Positions 46,232-54,392 of a stretch of 64,000 nucleotides of DNA are shown piece by piece. Numbering within the stretch: position 1 is the first letter of the stretch; the number at the start of each line of letters is the position of its first letter. The notes beneath the pieces were generated by a model. The model searched no databases. It was not told where the DNA came from and saw only the letters and a list, made by a program, of their open reading frames with translations. The translations under genes were made by a program, and so were the position numbers. The DNA is from Pseudomonas fulva. GTDB taxonomy: Bacteria > Pseudomonadota > Gammaproteobacteria > Pseudomonadales > Pseudomonadaceae. The stretch covers positions 62,001 through 126,000 of the forward strand of contig NZ_JADNYP010000001.1 in assembly GCF_015680705.1 (NCBI RefSeq), read 5' to 3'.

Positions 46232-47524
46232 ATGTCCGATACCTCGCCCCAGCTCAATCGCCGCCTGCTGTGCAAGCTCATGGCCGCTGGCGCCGCGGTC
46301 GCCGCCACGCCACCGGCGCTCGCCGACAGACTCATCCCGCCCACGCCGGTCGATGCGGGCAAGGTGGAAAATGGCAGCGTCAAGTTTCCGCCCTGGCGCG
46401 GCCCGGCCGACACCCCGTCGGCACCACCGCCAGCCCCGCTGCCGCCCGAGCAGCGCGTGGGCTTCGCCATCGTCGGGCTGGGCCGCCTGTCGCTCGAAGA
46501 GATCCTGCCGGCCTTCGCCAAGTCGCTCAAGGCCAGGCCAGTGGCGTTGGTATCCGGCACCCCGGACAAGCTCGAAGCGGTGGCCAGGCAGTACGGCATC
46601 AAGCGTGAAGCCTGCTACAGCTACGAAGATTTCGACCGTATCGGCGACAACCCCGAGGTGCAGGTGGTGTACATCGTCCTGCCCAATGCGATGCATCGCT
46701 CGTTCTGCGAGCGCGCCGCCAAGGCTGGCAAGCATGTGCTGACGGAAAAACCCATGTCCGTGTCTTCGGCCGATGCCCAGGCCATGGTCGACGCCTGTCG
46801 CCAGGCCCAGGTCAAGCTCATGGTGGCCTATCGTATCCAGTACGAGCCGTTCAACCATCACGCCAGGCGGCTGGTGCGCGACCGCAAGCACGGCCGTCTG
46901 GTGGCCTACCACGGCATCAATACCCAGACCGTCGCCGCCGATGGGCATCTCCAGTGGCGCCACAAGAAAGCCATGGCCGGTGGCGGCTCACTGGTGGATA
47001 TCGGCCTGTACTGCCTGAACACCGCTCGCTTCATCACCGGTGAAGAGCCGGTCGAGATCTACGCTTGCACCTATTCGCCGGCCGGCGACCCGCGCTTCGC
47101 CGAAGTCGAGGAAACCGTGCAGTTCACGCTGCGTTTCCCGTCGCACACGGTGGCCAACTGCCTGACCAGCTATGGTGGGCGGGACGACAAGTACCAGCGC
47201 CTGAACCTCGAGGGCGCGGTGGTGGACATGCCCAACGCTTTCGCCTATCAGGGCCAGCGGCTGTCGCTGATCGAGCGCGCCGACGATGCCACGCGCAACG
47301 GCGAACTGATGCTCGAACCGAACAACCAGTTCGCCGCCGAGCTCGATCACATGGCCGGCTGCGTACTCGATGGCAGCGAGCCGTTCACGCCAGGCGAGGA
47401 AGGCTTGCAGGACCACAAGCTGATGGAAGCGATTTACGAAAGTGCCCGCACCGGCCAGCCGGTGAAACTGCCACCTGTCGAAGGGCTCGATCATTTCCGT
47501 GGCAAGCCGGCCCGGCAAGGCTGA
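46232..47524 (+). CDS. Gfo/Idh/MocA oxidoreductase with Tat-like leader (glucose-fructose oxidoreductase-like)
   Basis: A 430-residue NAD(P)-binding oxidoreductase. The leader NRRLLCKLMAAGAAVAATPPALA has the twin-arginine form, and a Pro-rich linker precedes the Rossmann motif GFAIVGLGRLS (about residue 73). EKPM (LTEKPMSVSS) carries the family Lys. ATG 46232 gives a GGAG spacing of 8; ATG 46226 would leave only 2. The Zymomonas glucose-fructose oxidoreductase is also Tat-exported with bound NADP, so a periplasmic location is plausible. Confidence 0.82.
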   Translation: MSDTSPQLNRRLLCKLMAAGAAVAATPPALADRLIPPTPVDAGKVENGSVKFPPWRGPADTPSAPPPAPLPPEQRVGFAIVGLGRLSLEEILPAFAKSLKARPVALVSGTPDKLEAVARQYGIKREACYSYEDFDRIGDNPEVQVVYIVLPNAMHRSFCERAAKAGKHVLTEKPMSVSSADAQAMVDACRQAQVKLMVAYRIQYEPFNHHARRLVRDRKHGRLVAYHGINTQTVAADGHLQWRHKKAMAGGGSLVDIGLYCLNTARFITGEEPVEIYACTYSPAGDPRFAEVEETVQFTLRFPSHTVANCLTSYGGRDDKYQRLNLEGAVVDMPNAFAYQGQRLSLIERADDATRNGELMLEPNNQFAAELDHMAGCVLDGSEPFTPGEEGLQDHKLMEAIYESARTGQPVKLPPVEGLDHFRGKPARQG

Positions 47525-47602
47525 TCCTGCCCCCAGGCGCCAGATCGACCGAACTCTGCCACCGGGCCGGCTCTCTAATTCGCAAGTAAACAGGAGAACG
47601 TC

Positions 47603-47824
47603 ATGAGCGACCAACACCGCAACCCAGCCAAGCCCCACAATGCCCCGCCGACCGATGCCGAGGGCAAGCCGGTCAACGTGGTTGAACGCAGCCTCGAGGA
47701 GGATCGAGGCCCCGAGCGTGATTTCGACAAGGTAGTGACACCGACCAGCACCAAGGTACTGGAGCAGGACGTCGAGGCCCTCGAGCGGAAGAATGCGCAA
47801 GTCGAGCGCAAGTTGAGGGAGTAG
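47603..47824 (+). CDS. Small hydrophilic hypothetical protein
   Basis: A 73-residue, highly charged protein without hydrophobic segments. The C-terminal part (about 49-73) is predicted coiled-coil by its Leu/Val/Glu heptad look (VLEQDVEALERKNAQVERKL). The ATG has AGGAGA upstream, and a terminator-like hairpin follows it. I do not recognise a family; similar short proteins are frequent in Pseudomonas. Confidence 0.65.
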   Translation: MSDQHRNPAKPHNAPPTDAEGKPVNVVERSLEEDRGPERDFDKVVTPTSTKVLEQDVEALERKNAQVERKLRE

Positions 47825-47835
47825 CTGTCAGCAGG

Positions 47836-47872
47836 CTCGCCCCCCGGAAGCGGCCGCCGCCGGGGCGGCGAG
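47836..47872 (+). terminator. Strong GC hairpin after the 73-residue gene
   Basis: CTCGCCCCCCGG (47836-47847) pairs with CCGGGGCGGCGAG (47860-47872) with one bulged base. It lies 11 bp after the stop. No clear U-tract follows. Confidence 0.5.
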
Positions 47873-47940
47873 GCGGTCGCGATGGGCTGCAACGCAGCCC
47901 CTGGATCTGTCGGACGAGAAAGCTGACGAAGTCAACCGTG

Positions 47941-48093
47941 TTAAAGGCGGGTGGGCTCGTCTTCGGCCGGGGCTTCGTCTTCCTGATCGTCGAGCTGCTC
48001 GTCACGCCCGCGCGAAGAAGGTTTGTCCGGATCGTTGATGAACGGAACCCGATTCGGTCCTTGTTCTTCCGTGCCCGCGGTTTCTGGATTCAT
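47941..48093 (-). CDS. Small acidic hypothetical protein
   Basis: A 50-residue acidic protein rich in Asp, Glu and Pro (MNPETAGTEEQGPNRV at the start; DDQEDEAPAEDEP near the end), probably disordered. ATG 48093 has GAGGAG at a 9-nt spacing, which supports translation; an in-frame ATG at 48135 would add 14 residues (64 in total). The family is unknown. Confidence 0.55.
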   Translation of the reverse strand: MNPETAGTEEQGPNRVPFINDPDKPSSRGRDEQLDDQEDEAPAEDEPTRL

Positions 48094-48176
48094 CGCTCGG
48101 AACTCCTCTAGCCACTGGTCTTTTTTCGATAGCATCGCCAGCAAAAGGTTCGGGACCGTGCCAACCGGCCTTGCGC

Positions 48177-48929
48177 TCAGGCCGCAGCCTTGCGCAAGGC
48201 CGGCAGGCGAACCAGCGACCAGCCCGCTTCGGACTCGGCCAGCGCCAGGCGCACGCCGTCCAGTGGCATGCTGTCGAGCAGTGCCAAGGCCAGGTCGCCA
48301 ACCATCCAGTTGACCGTGTTGGAGGCGATGACCCGGCCATCGGCGGAAATCAGCACCGCTTCGTGCTCGAGACGCATGAGGCTGCGCACCAGCAGTCGCT
48401 CGAGGTTGTGCAGCGAAAGGTCCAGGCCGGCGACACCGACGAAGCGCTCGCGAACGAAGATCGGCATGGTGAAGGTCAGTACATACATGTTGGTGCCGTA
48501 CAGGTCGACATAGGGCCCTTCGACCACCGGCTTGCCGGATGCGCGCGGCCGGCTGTACCACGGCATGGCCATGTAGTCATAGAAATTCTCGCGGCGACGG
48601 TCGAAGTTCGGACGCAGGGGCAAGGTCTTGCCCGCGTCGGCCAGGTACCACCACTCCAGGTGCATTTCCCGGTCGGCCATCAGTCCCGGCTCGACGATCA
48701 CCCCGCCGCCACAGCCAAAGGCACCGGTGGCCAGCAGCTCGCGATCGATGGCCGGACGCAGCGTGGCCAGGTCGCGAGCGGTGGGCTGGCGATTCTCGCA
48801 GAGCACTTTCTCCCATACGGCCCGAGCATCCTCGACCAGTTGGCGGACCTGGTCGAAAAGAATTCCCAGGGTGCGGTCGAGCTGCTTGGCGCAGGTCGAT
48901 AGCGGATCAGTGTCGCTCAGGGCAAACAT
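48177..48929 (-). CDS. Stand-alone cytoplasmic Cache (PDC) domain protein
   Basis: A 250-residue protein without a signal peptide or membrane segment. An N-terminal helical region (to about 60) is followed by a Cache-like fold: DFYDYMAMPWYSRPR-like (NFYDYMAMPWYSR near residue 117), VVEGPYVDLYG, then VLTFTMPIFVRERFVGVAGLDLSL and LISADGRVIASN. Cache domains normally sense small ligands (amino acids, amines) outside the cell in chemoreceptors; here no output domain is attached. The neighbourhood is an aminoaldehyde dehydrogenase and dimethylamine oxidation genes, so amine sensing is a guess. Confidence 0.7.
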   Translation of the reverse strand: MFALSDTDPLSTCAKQLDRTLGILFDQVRQLVEDARAVWEKVLCENRQPTARDLATLRPAIDRELLATGAFGCGGGVIVEPGLMADREMHLEWWYLADAGKTLPLRPNFDRRRENFYDYMAMPWYSRPRASGKPVVEGPYVDLYGTNMYVLTFTMPIFVRERFVGVAGLDLSLHNLERLLVRSLMRLEHEAVLISADGRVIASNTVNWMVGDLALALLDSMPLDGVRLALAESEAGWSLVRLPALRKAAA

Positions 48930-49040
48930 GGCATTACCTCACGCAGGTTCGGCTTTGTTCTTGTAGGTTGTACCCTGACGGTCGGCCAGGGCTTTGCAGC
49001 AATATCAGGCAATAACCACGCCAATCCAGGCGCTTCGCAC

Positions 49041-49793
49041 TCAGGCCGGGTCGGCCTCGGCCAGCAGTTCCAAGCGCAAGCTGATCAGCCGCTTGATACC
49101 GCGGCTGACATGGGCCTCGGCCAGCGCGCCGGCCAGGACCGCATCACCGTTGGTCAGCGCTTGCAGGATCGCCCGATGCTCCTGTTCGACCACTGCGACG
49201 TCCCCGCCCCCGGCAGCTTCCAGCCAGAGCAGCTCGCCAACCTCGGCCTGCAGGCGCATTTCCGCATGCGTCAGGCGCAGGGATTGGGCCGCCGCCGCGA
49301 CCTCGATGTGAAAGCGGGCATCGGCACGATGGCGAGCCAGGCGGGTACCGGCCTGGCGCAGGCTTTCGATGTGTTGGGCAATGCGCGCCTGCTGTTCGCG
49401 GGAACCGCGCTTGGCCGCCAGGCGCGCCGCAGTGCCGGAAATGGCGGTCTGTTCATCGCCAAGGTCACGCAAGTCCGGTCCACTCATGTCACGCAGGCGC
49501 TGAAGCAGGAGGGTCTCGGGCAACTCCACGGGAGCGCAGACGAAACTGCCGCCATTGCGTCCACGCCGGGTCTCGATCAAGCCGCGCTGACGCAATACCA
49601 CCAGCGCCTCGCGCAAGGTGACGGTAGCGACACCAAGTTGCAGGGCCAGCTCGGCCTCGCTGGGCAACTGCTGCCCTTCGGCGAACAAGCCCAGCTCGAT
49701 GGCCTCCATCAGCCTGCGGGCGACTTCGTCCGTGCGCCCTTCCTGCGGCAGCCGGATGAAGAAGATGTTTCTGGCACTGTCAAGGGCAGTCAT
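49041..49793 (-). CDS. GntR/FadR-family (FCD) transcriptional regulator
   Basis: A 250-residue regulator. The winged HTH is residues about 20-85 ([43 protein letters not shown]), followed by an all-helical FCD ligand domain with [13 protein letters not shown] and EHRAILQAL (metal/ligand His positions). ATG 49793 has AGGAGAGG upstream. It is divergent from the aldehyde dehydrogenase across 247 bp carrying paired symmetric motifs, so it probably represses that gene and itself. Confidence 0.9.
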   Translation of the reverse strand: MTALDSARNIFFIRLPQEGRTDEVARRLMEAIELGLFAEGQQLPSEAELALQLGVATVTLREALVVLRQRGLIETRRGRNGGSFVCAPVELPETLLLQRLRDMSGPDLRDLGDEQTAISGTAARLAAKRGSREQQARIAQHIESLRQAGTRLARHRADARFHIEVAAAAQSLRLTHAEMRLQAEVGELLWLEAAGGGDVAVVEQEHRAILQALTNGDAVLAGALAEAHVSRGIKRLISLRLELLAEADPA

Positions 49794-49848
49794 TGCCTCT
49801 CCTGTCGAGCGTTGCGAGGCCATCGGCAGGCCTGTCAAAAGGTTCGTT

Positions 49849-49960
49849 ACCATATCTTATAGCGAAGGCGTTTGTACCGATATTGTGGACCGACGCCAAT
49901 TCACAGCTGAAAACGCATATTGTGACACGGCTTGGCAAGCAAACAGGTTTAAGATATGGT
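49849..49960. promoter_or_regulatory. Divergent control region with mirrored TAAGATATGGT elements
   Basis: ACCATATCTTA (49849-49859) and its exact reverse complement TAAGATATGGT (49950-49960) face outward. The right copy overlaps the -10 of a sigma-70-like promoter TTGGCA-N17-TATGGT (49932-49960) for the dehydrogenase. Two direct copies of ATATTGTG (49880-49887 and 49917-49924) lie between. These are candidate operators of the GntR regulator. Confidence 0.5.
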
Positions 49961-50040
49961 TTCAAATGTTTAAGGCGCAGGCGTCCTCGCCAGCACCTAT
50001 GCTCTGTATTCCAACGACAAGACAGACCAAGGACCACGCC

Positions 50041-51465
50041 ATGCACACACAACTCCTGATCGACGGCCGACTGGTCGAGGGGCAAGGTAGCCCCTACGCG
50101 GTCGTCAACCCTTCCCTCGGTTCGGTGCTGGTCGACATCGCCGAAGCCAGCGCTGCCCAGGTCGACGAAGCGGTGCGCGCCGCCGATCGCGCCTTCGAGG
50201 GCTGGTCACAGACGCCACCGAAGGAGCGCGCGAACCTGCTGCTCAAGCTCGCCGATCGCATCGAGAACCAGGCGCAGGCGTTCGCGCGCCTCGAGTCGCA
50301 GAACTGTGGCAAGCCCTACCTGGCCGCGCTCAATGACGAGATCCCGGCCGTCGCCGATGTGTTCCGCTTCTTCGCTGGCGCCAGCCGTTGCCTGTCCGGT
50401 TCGGCCGGCGGCGAGTATCTGCCTGGGCATACCTCGATGATCCGTCGCGACCCGCTTGGCGTCGTCGCCTCCATCGCCCCGTGGAACTACCCGCTGATGA
50501 TGCTCGCCTGGAAGCTGGCGCCCGCCCTGGCTGCCGGCAACTGCGTGGTGCTCAAGCCTTCCGAGCAGACTCCGCTGACCGCCCTGGCGCTCGCCCCGAT
50601 CCTGGCCGAGCTGTTCCCGGCCGGTGTGGTCAACATCCTCTTCGGCCGCGGGCCAAGCGTCGGCGAACCGCTGGTCAATCACCCCAAGGTCCGCCTGGTA
50701 TCGCTCACCGGCTCGGTGGCCACCGGCGCGCGCATCATCGCCGGCACGGCCAGCAGCGTGAAGCGCACCCACATGGAACTGGGCGGCAAGGCGCCAGTGC
50801 TGATCTTCGACGACGCCGACATCGATGCCGCCGTCGAAGGGATTCGTGCCTTCGGCTTCTACAACGCGGGGCAGGACTGTACCGCCGCGTGCCGGCTGTA
50901 TGTCCAGCAGGGGGTATACGAAGCGTTCGTCGGCAAACTGGCCGAAGCGGTTTCCAGCCTGCGCCACGGCCTGCAGGACGACCCACGGACCGAGCTCGGC
51001 CCGCTGATCACCCGCGACCACCTGGAACGTGTCGAAGGTTTCGTCGAACGCGCCAAAGCCCAACCGCACATCCGCGTGGTCGCTGGTGGCAAGCGCGTGG
51101 CAGGCCCTGGCTTCTTCTTCGAGCCGACCGTGCTGGCCGACGCTCGCCAGGACGACGAGATCGTCCAGCGGGAAGTCTTCGGCCCGGTCGTCAGCGTCAC
51201 GCCCTTCACCGACGAGGCCCAGGCCCTGGCCTATGCCAACGACTCGGACTACGGCCTGGCCTCGTCGGTATGGACCTGCGACATCGGTCGTGCCAACCGC
51301 CTGGCTGCCCGCCTGCAGTATGGCTGCACCTGGGTCAACACGCACTTCATGCTGGTCAGCGAAATGCCGCATGGCGGCATGAAGCAGTCTGGCTACGGCA
51401 AAGACATGTCCATGTACGGGCTGGAAGACTACACCTGCGTGCGTCACGTCATGTTCAAGCATTGA
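50041..51465 (+). CDS. Aldehyde dehydrogenase, aminobutyraldehyde-dehydrogenase type
   Basis: A 474-residue NAD-dependent aldehyde dehydrogenase. [21 protein letters not shown] is the cofactor motif, Glu246 lies in MELGGKAP, and Cys280 is the nucleophile in [11 protein letters not shown], which is typical of gamma-aminobutyraldehyde dehydrogenases (PatD/YdcW, betaine-aldehyde-like). It would oxidise an aminoaldehyde from polyamine or methylamine-linked metabolism. ATG 50041 was chosen at the family N-terminus with AAGGA upstream. It is divergent from a GntR regulator. A terminator-like hairpin follows 6 bp after the stop. Confidence 0.9.
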   Translation: MHTQLLIDGRLVEGQGSPYAVVNPSLGSVLVDIAEASAAQVDEAVRAADRAFEGWSQTPPKERANLLLKLADRIENQAQAFARLESQNCGKPYLAALNDEIPAVADVFRFFAGASRCLSGSAGGEYLPGHTSMIRRDPLGVVASIAPWNYPLMMLAWKLAPALAAGNCVVLKPSEQTPLTALALAPILAELFPAGVVNILFGRGPSVGEPLVNHPKVRLVSLTGSVATGARIIAGTASSVKRTHMELGGKAPVLIFDDADIDAAVEGIRAFGFYNAGQDCTAACRLYVQQGVYEAFVGKLAEAVSSLRHGLQDDPRTELGPLITRDHLERVEGFVERAKAQPHIRVVAGGKRVAGPGFFFEPTVLADARQDDEIVQREVFGPVVSVTPFTDEAQALAYANDSDYGLASSVWTCDIGRANRLAARLQYGCTWVNTHFMLVSEMPHGGMKQSGYGKDMSMYGLEDYTCVRHVMFKH

Positions 51466-51471
51466 CAGGCT

Positions 51472-51500
51472 GCGCTGCGCGCCAAAGCGGGGCGCAGCGC
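51472..51500 (+). terminator. Hairpin terminator after the aldehyde dehydrogenase
   Basis: GCGCTGCGC (51472-51480) and GCGCAGCGC (51492-51500) form a perfect 9-bp stem 6 bp after the stop. The U-tract is poor. Confidence 0.5.
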
Positions 51501-51599
51501 ACCTGCATGGAGCAGCGAGCCGCTTCCACGGCGAGTCTTGAAGTCTTCCAATACCTGATTCTTGCCCACGAAACAAAACATATAAAACCATAGGCAATA

Positions 51600-51616
51600 T
51601 GGCATGGGTCCTGCTT
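51600..51616 (+). promoter_or_regulatory. Sigma-54-type promoter of the dmm operon
   Basis: TGGCATG-GGTC-CTGCT keeps the invariant GG and GC with exactly 10 bp between them (consensus TGGCACG-N4-TTGCW). Transcription would start near 51626, about 71 nt before dmmA. Sigma-54 control fits nitrogen-source genes. An NtrC-like enhancer site was not recognised. Confidence 0.6.
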
Positions 51617-51696
51617 TGAATCCTGCATGAGCCTTGAACAGCGATTCCTGTTACCCGGCGTCACGCTGGCGGTAACGAATCTGGAGGTCTGTCACC

Positions 51697-52302
51697 ATGC
51701 TAATCACCGGCATCAAGAGCCGCCCCGTCTACGATCGCTTGCAACCGATGGCTGGCGGACTTCGCCACCTGGTCGCCGGCCAGGGCAGCGGCGGCGCGGC
51801 CATGCTGCGCCTGATCGAGGAAATGTCGCCGACCCAGCGCCAGAACAGCACGCTGCTCTACTCGACCGAGTCGTTTTCCGGGCATGACCACCTGCAGGCG
51901 CTGCAAGCGACCGAGGCCGCGCGCCTGGAAGTGTTCCCGACCAACCAGGCACTGATCCAAGCCCTGGGCGAGCGCCTGAAAGCCGCCCACATGGGCCTGC
52001 GCCTGTACCTGAGCGGCTCGGAAAGCTTCATTGGCACAGCCATGCAGGCCGCCAATGCCGTGGACCTGACCCGAGACGAGGTGCTGCGCGAGCACAGCGG
52101 CACCCTGGTGCGGCGAGTCTGGTGCGCGCACTGCGACACCTATACCGAGAACGTGACCCATCGGGTCTTCACCTGCCCAGGTTGCCAGCTCGACCTGGTG
52201 GTACGTGACCATTATTCCCGTCGCCTGGCCGCCTTCCAGGGCATCAAGGCCGACGGCGAAGTCCCTGGCGAACTGCCAGCTGCCGAGGAGCTCGACACAT
52301 GA
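51697..52302 (+). CDS. dmmA: DmmA-like subunit of dimethylamine monooxygenase
   Basis: A 201-residue protein whose C-terminal half has two CxxC pairs (VWCAHC and TCPGC, about residues 144-168), a rubredoxin- or zinc-ribbon-like metal site. The N-terminal part is a conserved alpha/beta domain. DmmA is an accessory subunit of dimethylamine monooxygenase in the Ruegeria/Methylocella dmmDABC system. Its stop overlaps dmmB by 4 bp. The family is clear; the subunit's chemical role is not. Confidence 0.82.
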   Translation: MLITGIKSRPVYDRLQPMAGGLRHLVAGQGSGGAAMLRLIEEMSPTQRQNSTLLYSTESFSGHDHLQALQATEAARLEVFPTNQALIQALGERLKAAHMGLRLYLSGSESFIGTAMQAANAVDLTRDEVLREHSGTLVRRVWCAHCDTYTENVTHRVFTCPGCQLDLVVRDHYSRRLAAFQGIKADGEVPGELPAAEELDT

Positions 52303-53267
52303 ATACCCATAACGGCACGCTCAGCGTGCGCGTCGCTCGGATCGAGACGCTCACCCCGGAGATCAAGCGCTTCACCCTGGTCGACCCCGAGGGGCGGCAC
52401 TTGCCGGCATTCTCCGGTGGCAGCCACGTGGTGGTGGTCCTCGAGGACGCTGGGCGGACCCATCGCAACGCATACTCGCTGATGAGTTCGCCCTACGATT
52501 CGAGCGCCTATCAGATCGCCGTGCGCCGGGTCGCCGACGGTCGCGGGGGGTCACGCCACCTGCACGAACGAGTGGCCGAAGGCGACCTGCTGCAGATCCT
52601 GCAGCCCGCCAACCTCTTCCCCTTGGCCAAGCATGCCCGCCAGCACGTGTTCATCGCCGGAGGCGTGGGCATCACCCCGGTGTACTCGCAGCTCGAGGAA
52701 CTGCAGCTCAAGCAATCGACCTTCGAACTGCACCTGGCCGTGCGCGGTGCGGAACATACCGCGCTGGGCGAGGAACTCAAGGCCCGCTACGGCGATCGTG
52801 TCCACCTGCATGTGCAAGGCCAGGATCCACGCATGGACATCCGCCGGATCCTCGCCGACCGCCCGCTGGGCAGCCACGTGTATGTGTGCGGGCCCGACAG
52901 CATGATCGACGATACCCTCGACAGCGCCCATGCCCTGGGCTGGACCGACAGCCACATCCACTACGAACGCTTCGTCGAGCAAGGCTCTACCGGCCAACCG
53001 TTCAGCGTCACCCTGGCGCGTCAGGGCGTGACCATCGAAGTACCCGCCGAGCAATCGCTGCTCGAGGCCGCCGAGCAGGCCGGCTACAAGGTGCCCTACC
53101 TGTGCCGGGGCGGTGCCTGCGGCTACTGCGAGACCGAAGTGCTGGAAATCGACGGTGAGCTGGACCACCGCGACGACTGGCTGAGCGAGGAAGACAAGCT
53201 CGCCAAGCGCAAATTCATGCCATGCGTATCACGTGCCAACTGCAGCCGCCTGGTCGTGGACCTCTGA
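52299..53267 (+). CDS. dmmB: DmmB-like ferredoxin-NAD(P)H reductase (PDR/VanB family)
   Basis: A 322-residue phthalate-dioxygenase-reductase-like protein: an N-terminal FMN/FAD barrel (RNAYSLMSSPYD near residue 50), a nicotinamide-binding region (FIAGGVGITPVYSQLEEL about 117), and a C-terminal plant-type [2Fe-2S] domain with CRGGACGYC and a final Cys in FMPCVS. It passes electrons from NAD(P)H to the N-demethylase. It is translationally coupled to dmmA. Confidence 0.9.
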   Translation: MNTHNGTLSVRVARIETLTPEIKRFTLVDPEGRHLPAFSGGSHVVVVLEDAGRTHRNAYSLMSSPYDSSAYQIAVRRVADGRGGSRHLHERVAEGDLLQILQPANLFPLAKHARQHVFIAGGVGITPVYSQLEELQLKQSTFELHLAVRGAEHTALGEELKARYGDRVHLHVQGQDPRMDIRRILADRPLGSHVYVCGPDSMIDDTLDSAHALGWTDSHIHYERFVEQGSTGQPFSVTLARQGVTIEVPAEQSLLEAAEQAGYKVPYLCRGGACGYCETEVLEIDGELDHRDDWLSEEDKLAKRKFMPCVSRANCSRLVVDL

Positions 53268-53282
53268 CAGGAGAACAACAAG

Positions 53283-54320
53283 ATGACCGTATTCAAGCCG
53301 ATCGAAACCTACTCCGACGACTACACCTACAGCAACAGCCGCGAAGCGGTCCTGCGCCTACCCTTCCCCTACCCGGAAGACCAGTACATGTACTCGATGA
53401 ACGTCGAGCCGCATGTCCCGTTCGGCAACGGCGCGCTGCGCGCGCAGTTCGACATCGACGAACACTACATCTCCGAATGTCACCATCGCGCCAGGACCCT
53501 GGACAGCCAGCCGGGGGTGCACTACGCCGCGCTGCCGCACATGATGGAGGCCCAGTGGGACCTGCTCGAGCTGCTCATGGAATGCTACTCGCGCGACTTC
53601 CCCGAGCACTTCACCCTGGAAAAGCAGGGCAGCCAGTGGCACTGGATCAACCGTCCGCTGCAGATCGACGATACCTTCACCTTCGGCGATGCCAGCACCC
53701 TGCCGATGGATCCGATGGAGTACATCACGCGCCAGGCCCAGGGTGAGTTCATCCTCCTCGAAGAGCGCGACGAGACCCTGGTGATGGGTGCCGGCATGGC
53801 GACCCAGCGTGCTGACTACTCGCTGCGCTTCAACCTGGGCATGAGCTTCATGGAATTCCACGGCCCGGTGCCCAAGCTGCACGAAATGGGTATCCTGCAG
53901 CGCGCCTTGAAGTTCCTGCTGCGCCTGCGTCCTGGCCACCCGGTCCGGCGCACCAACTGGTCGATCACGGTCAACCCGCGCCTGGAAACCTCGGCTGAAA
54001 CCTTGCCCGAGTGGGCGCCCGACCGCACCATCGTCACGGCCGAGAATGCCGGCAAGCTGGTCAACCTGCGCATCGAGCTGCAGCCGCTGCATCGCCTGCC
54101 GCGCAGCAACGCCGTGCTGTTCCCGGTACGCACCTACCTGGTCAGCCTCGAGCAGCTGGCCGAGTATGCGCCGCAGTGGGCCAAGCGCATGCATCGGGTG
54201 ATCCGCGACCTGGACCAGGAACTGGTCGACTACAAGGGTTTCACTCGCTATCGGGACGCCATGGTCACCTGGCTGTCGCAGTACGACGACGGCACCCCGG
54301 TCGATGAAAGCCAGCAATAA
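53283..54320 (+). CDS. Heme-dependent oxidative N-demethylase (DUF3445, HODM/DmmC type)
   Basis: A 345-residue DUF3445 protein. The family member from Pseudomonas mendocina (HODM) is a PAS-fold heme enzyme that demethylates dimethylamine to methylamine plus formaldehyde with molecular oxygen. Seen here are ALPHMMEAQWDLLELL, RAALKFLLRLRPGHPVRRTNW-like and RVIRDLDQELVDYKGFTRYRDAMVTWL. It lies 15 bp after dmmB with AGGAGAACAA upstream, so the three genes form one oxygenase operon. The next genes give no separate terminal methylamine enzyme. The heme ligand was not assigned. Confidence 0.88.
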   Translation: MTVFKPIETYSDDYTYSNSREAVLRLPFPYPEDQYMYSMNVEPHVPFGNGALRAQFDIDEHYISECHHRARTLDSQPGVHYAALPHMMEAQWDLLELLMECYSRDFPEHFTLEKQGSQWHWINRPLQIDDTFTFGDASTLPMDPMEYITRQAQGEFILLEERDETLVMGAGMATQRADYSLRFNLGMSFMEFHGPVPKLHEMGILQRALKFLLRLRPGHPVRRTNWSITVNPRLETSAETLPEWAPDRTIVTAENAGKLVNLRIELQPLHRLPRSNAVLFPVRTYLVSLEQLAEYAPQWAKRMHRVIRDLDQELVDYKGFTRYRDAMVTWLSQYDDGTPVDESQQ

Positions 54321-54334
54321 ACGTTCCCTCCCCT

Positions 54335-54354
54335 GCGCGCCCTGACCGGCGCGC
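54335..54354 (+). terminator. Hairpin after the N-demethylase gene
   Basis: GCGCGCC-CTGACC-GGCGCGC is a perfect 7-bp stem, 14 bp after the stop, followed by CTCCTTTCC, which is partly T-rich. It may reduce read-through to the MFS gene. Confidence 0.5.
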
Positions 54355-54392
54355 CTCCTTTCCATCGTGTGCTAGCCATCCAGGGATCACCC

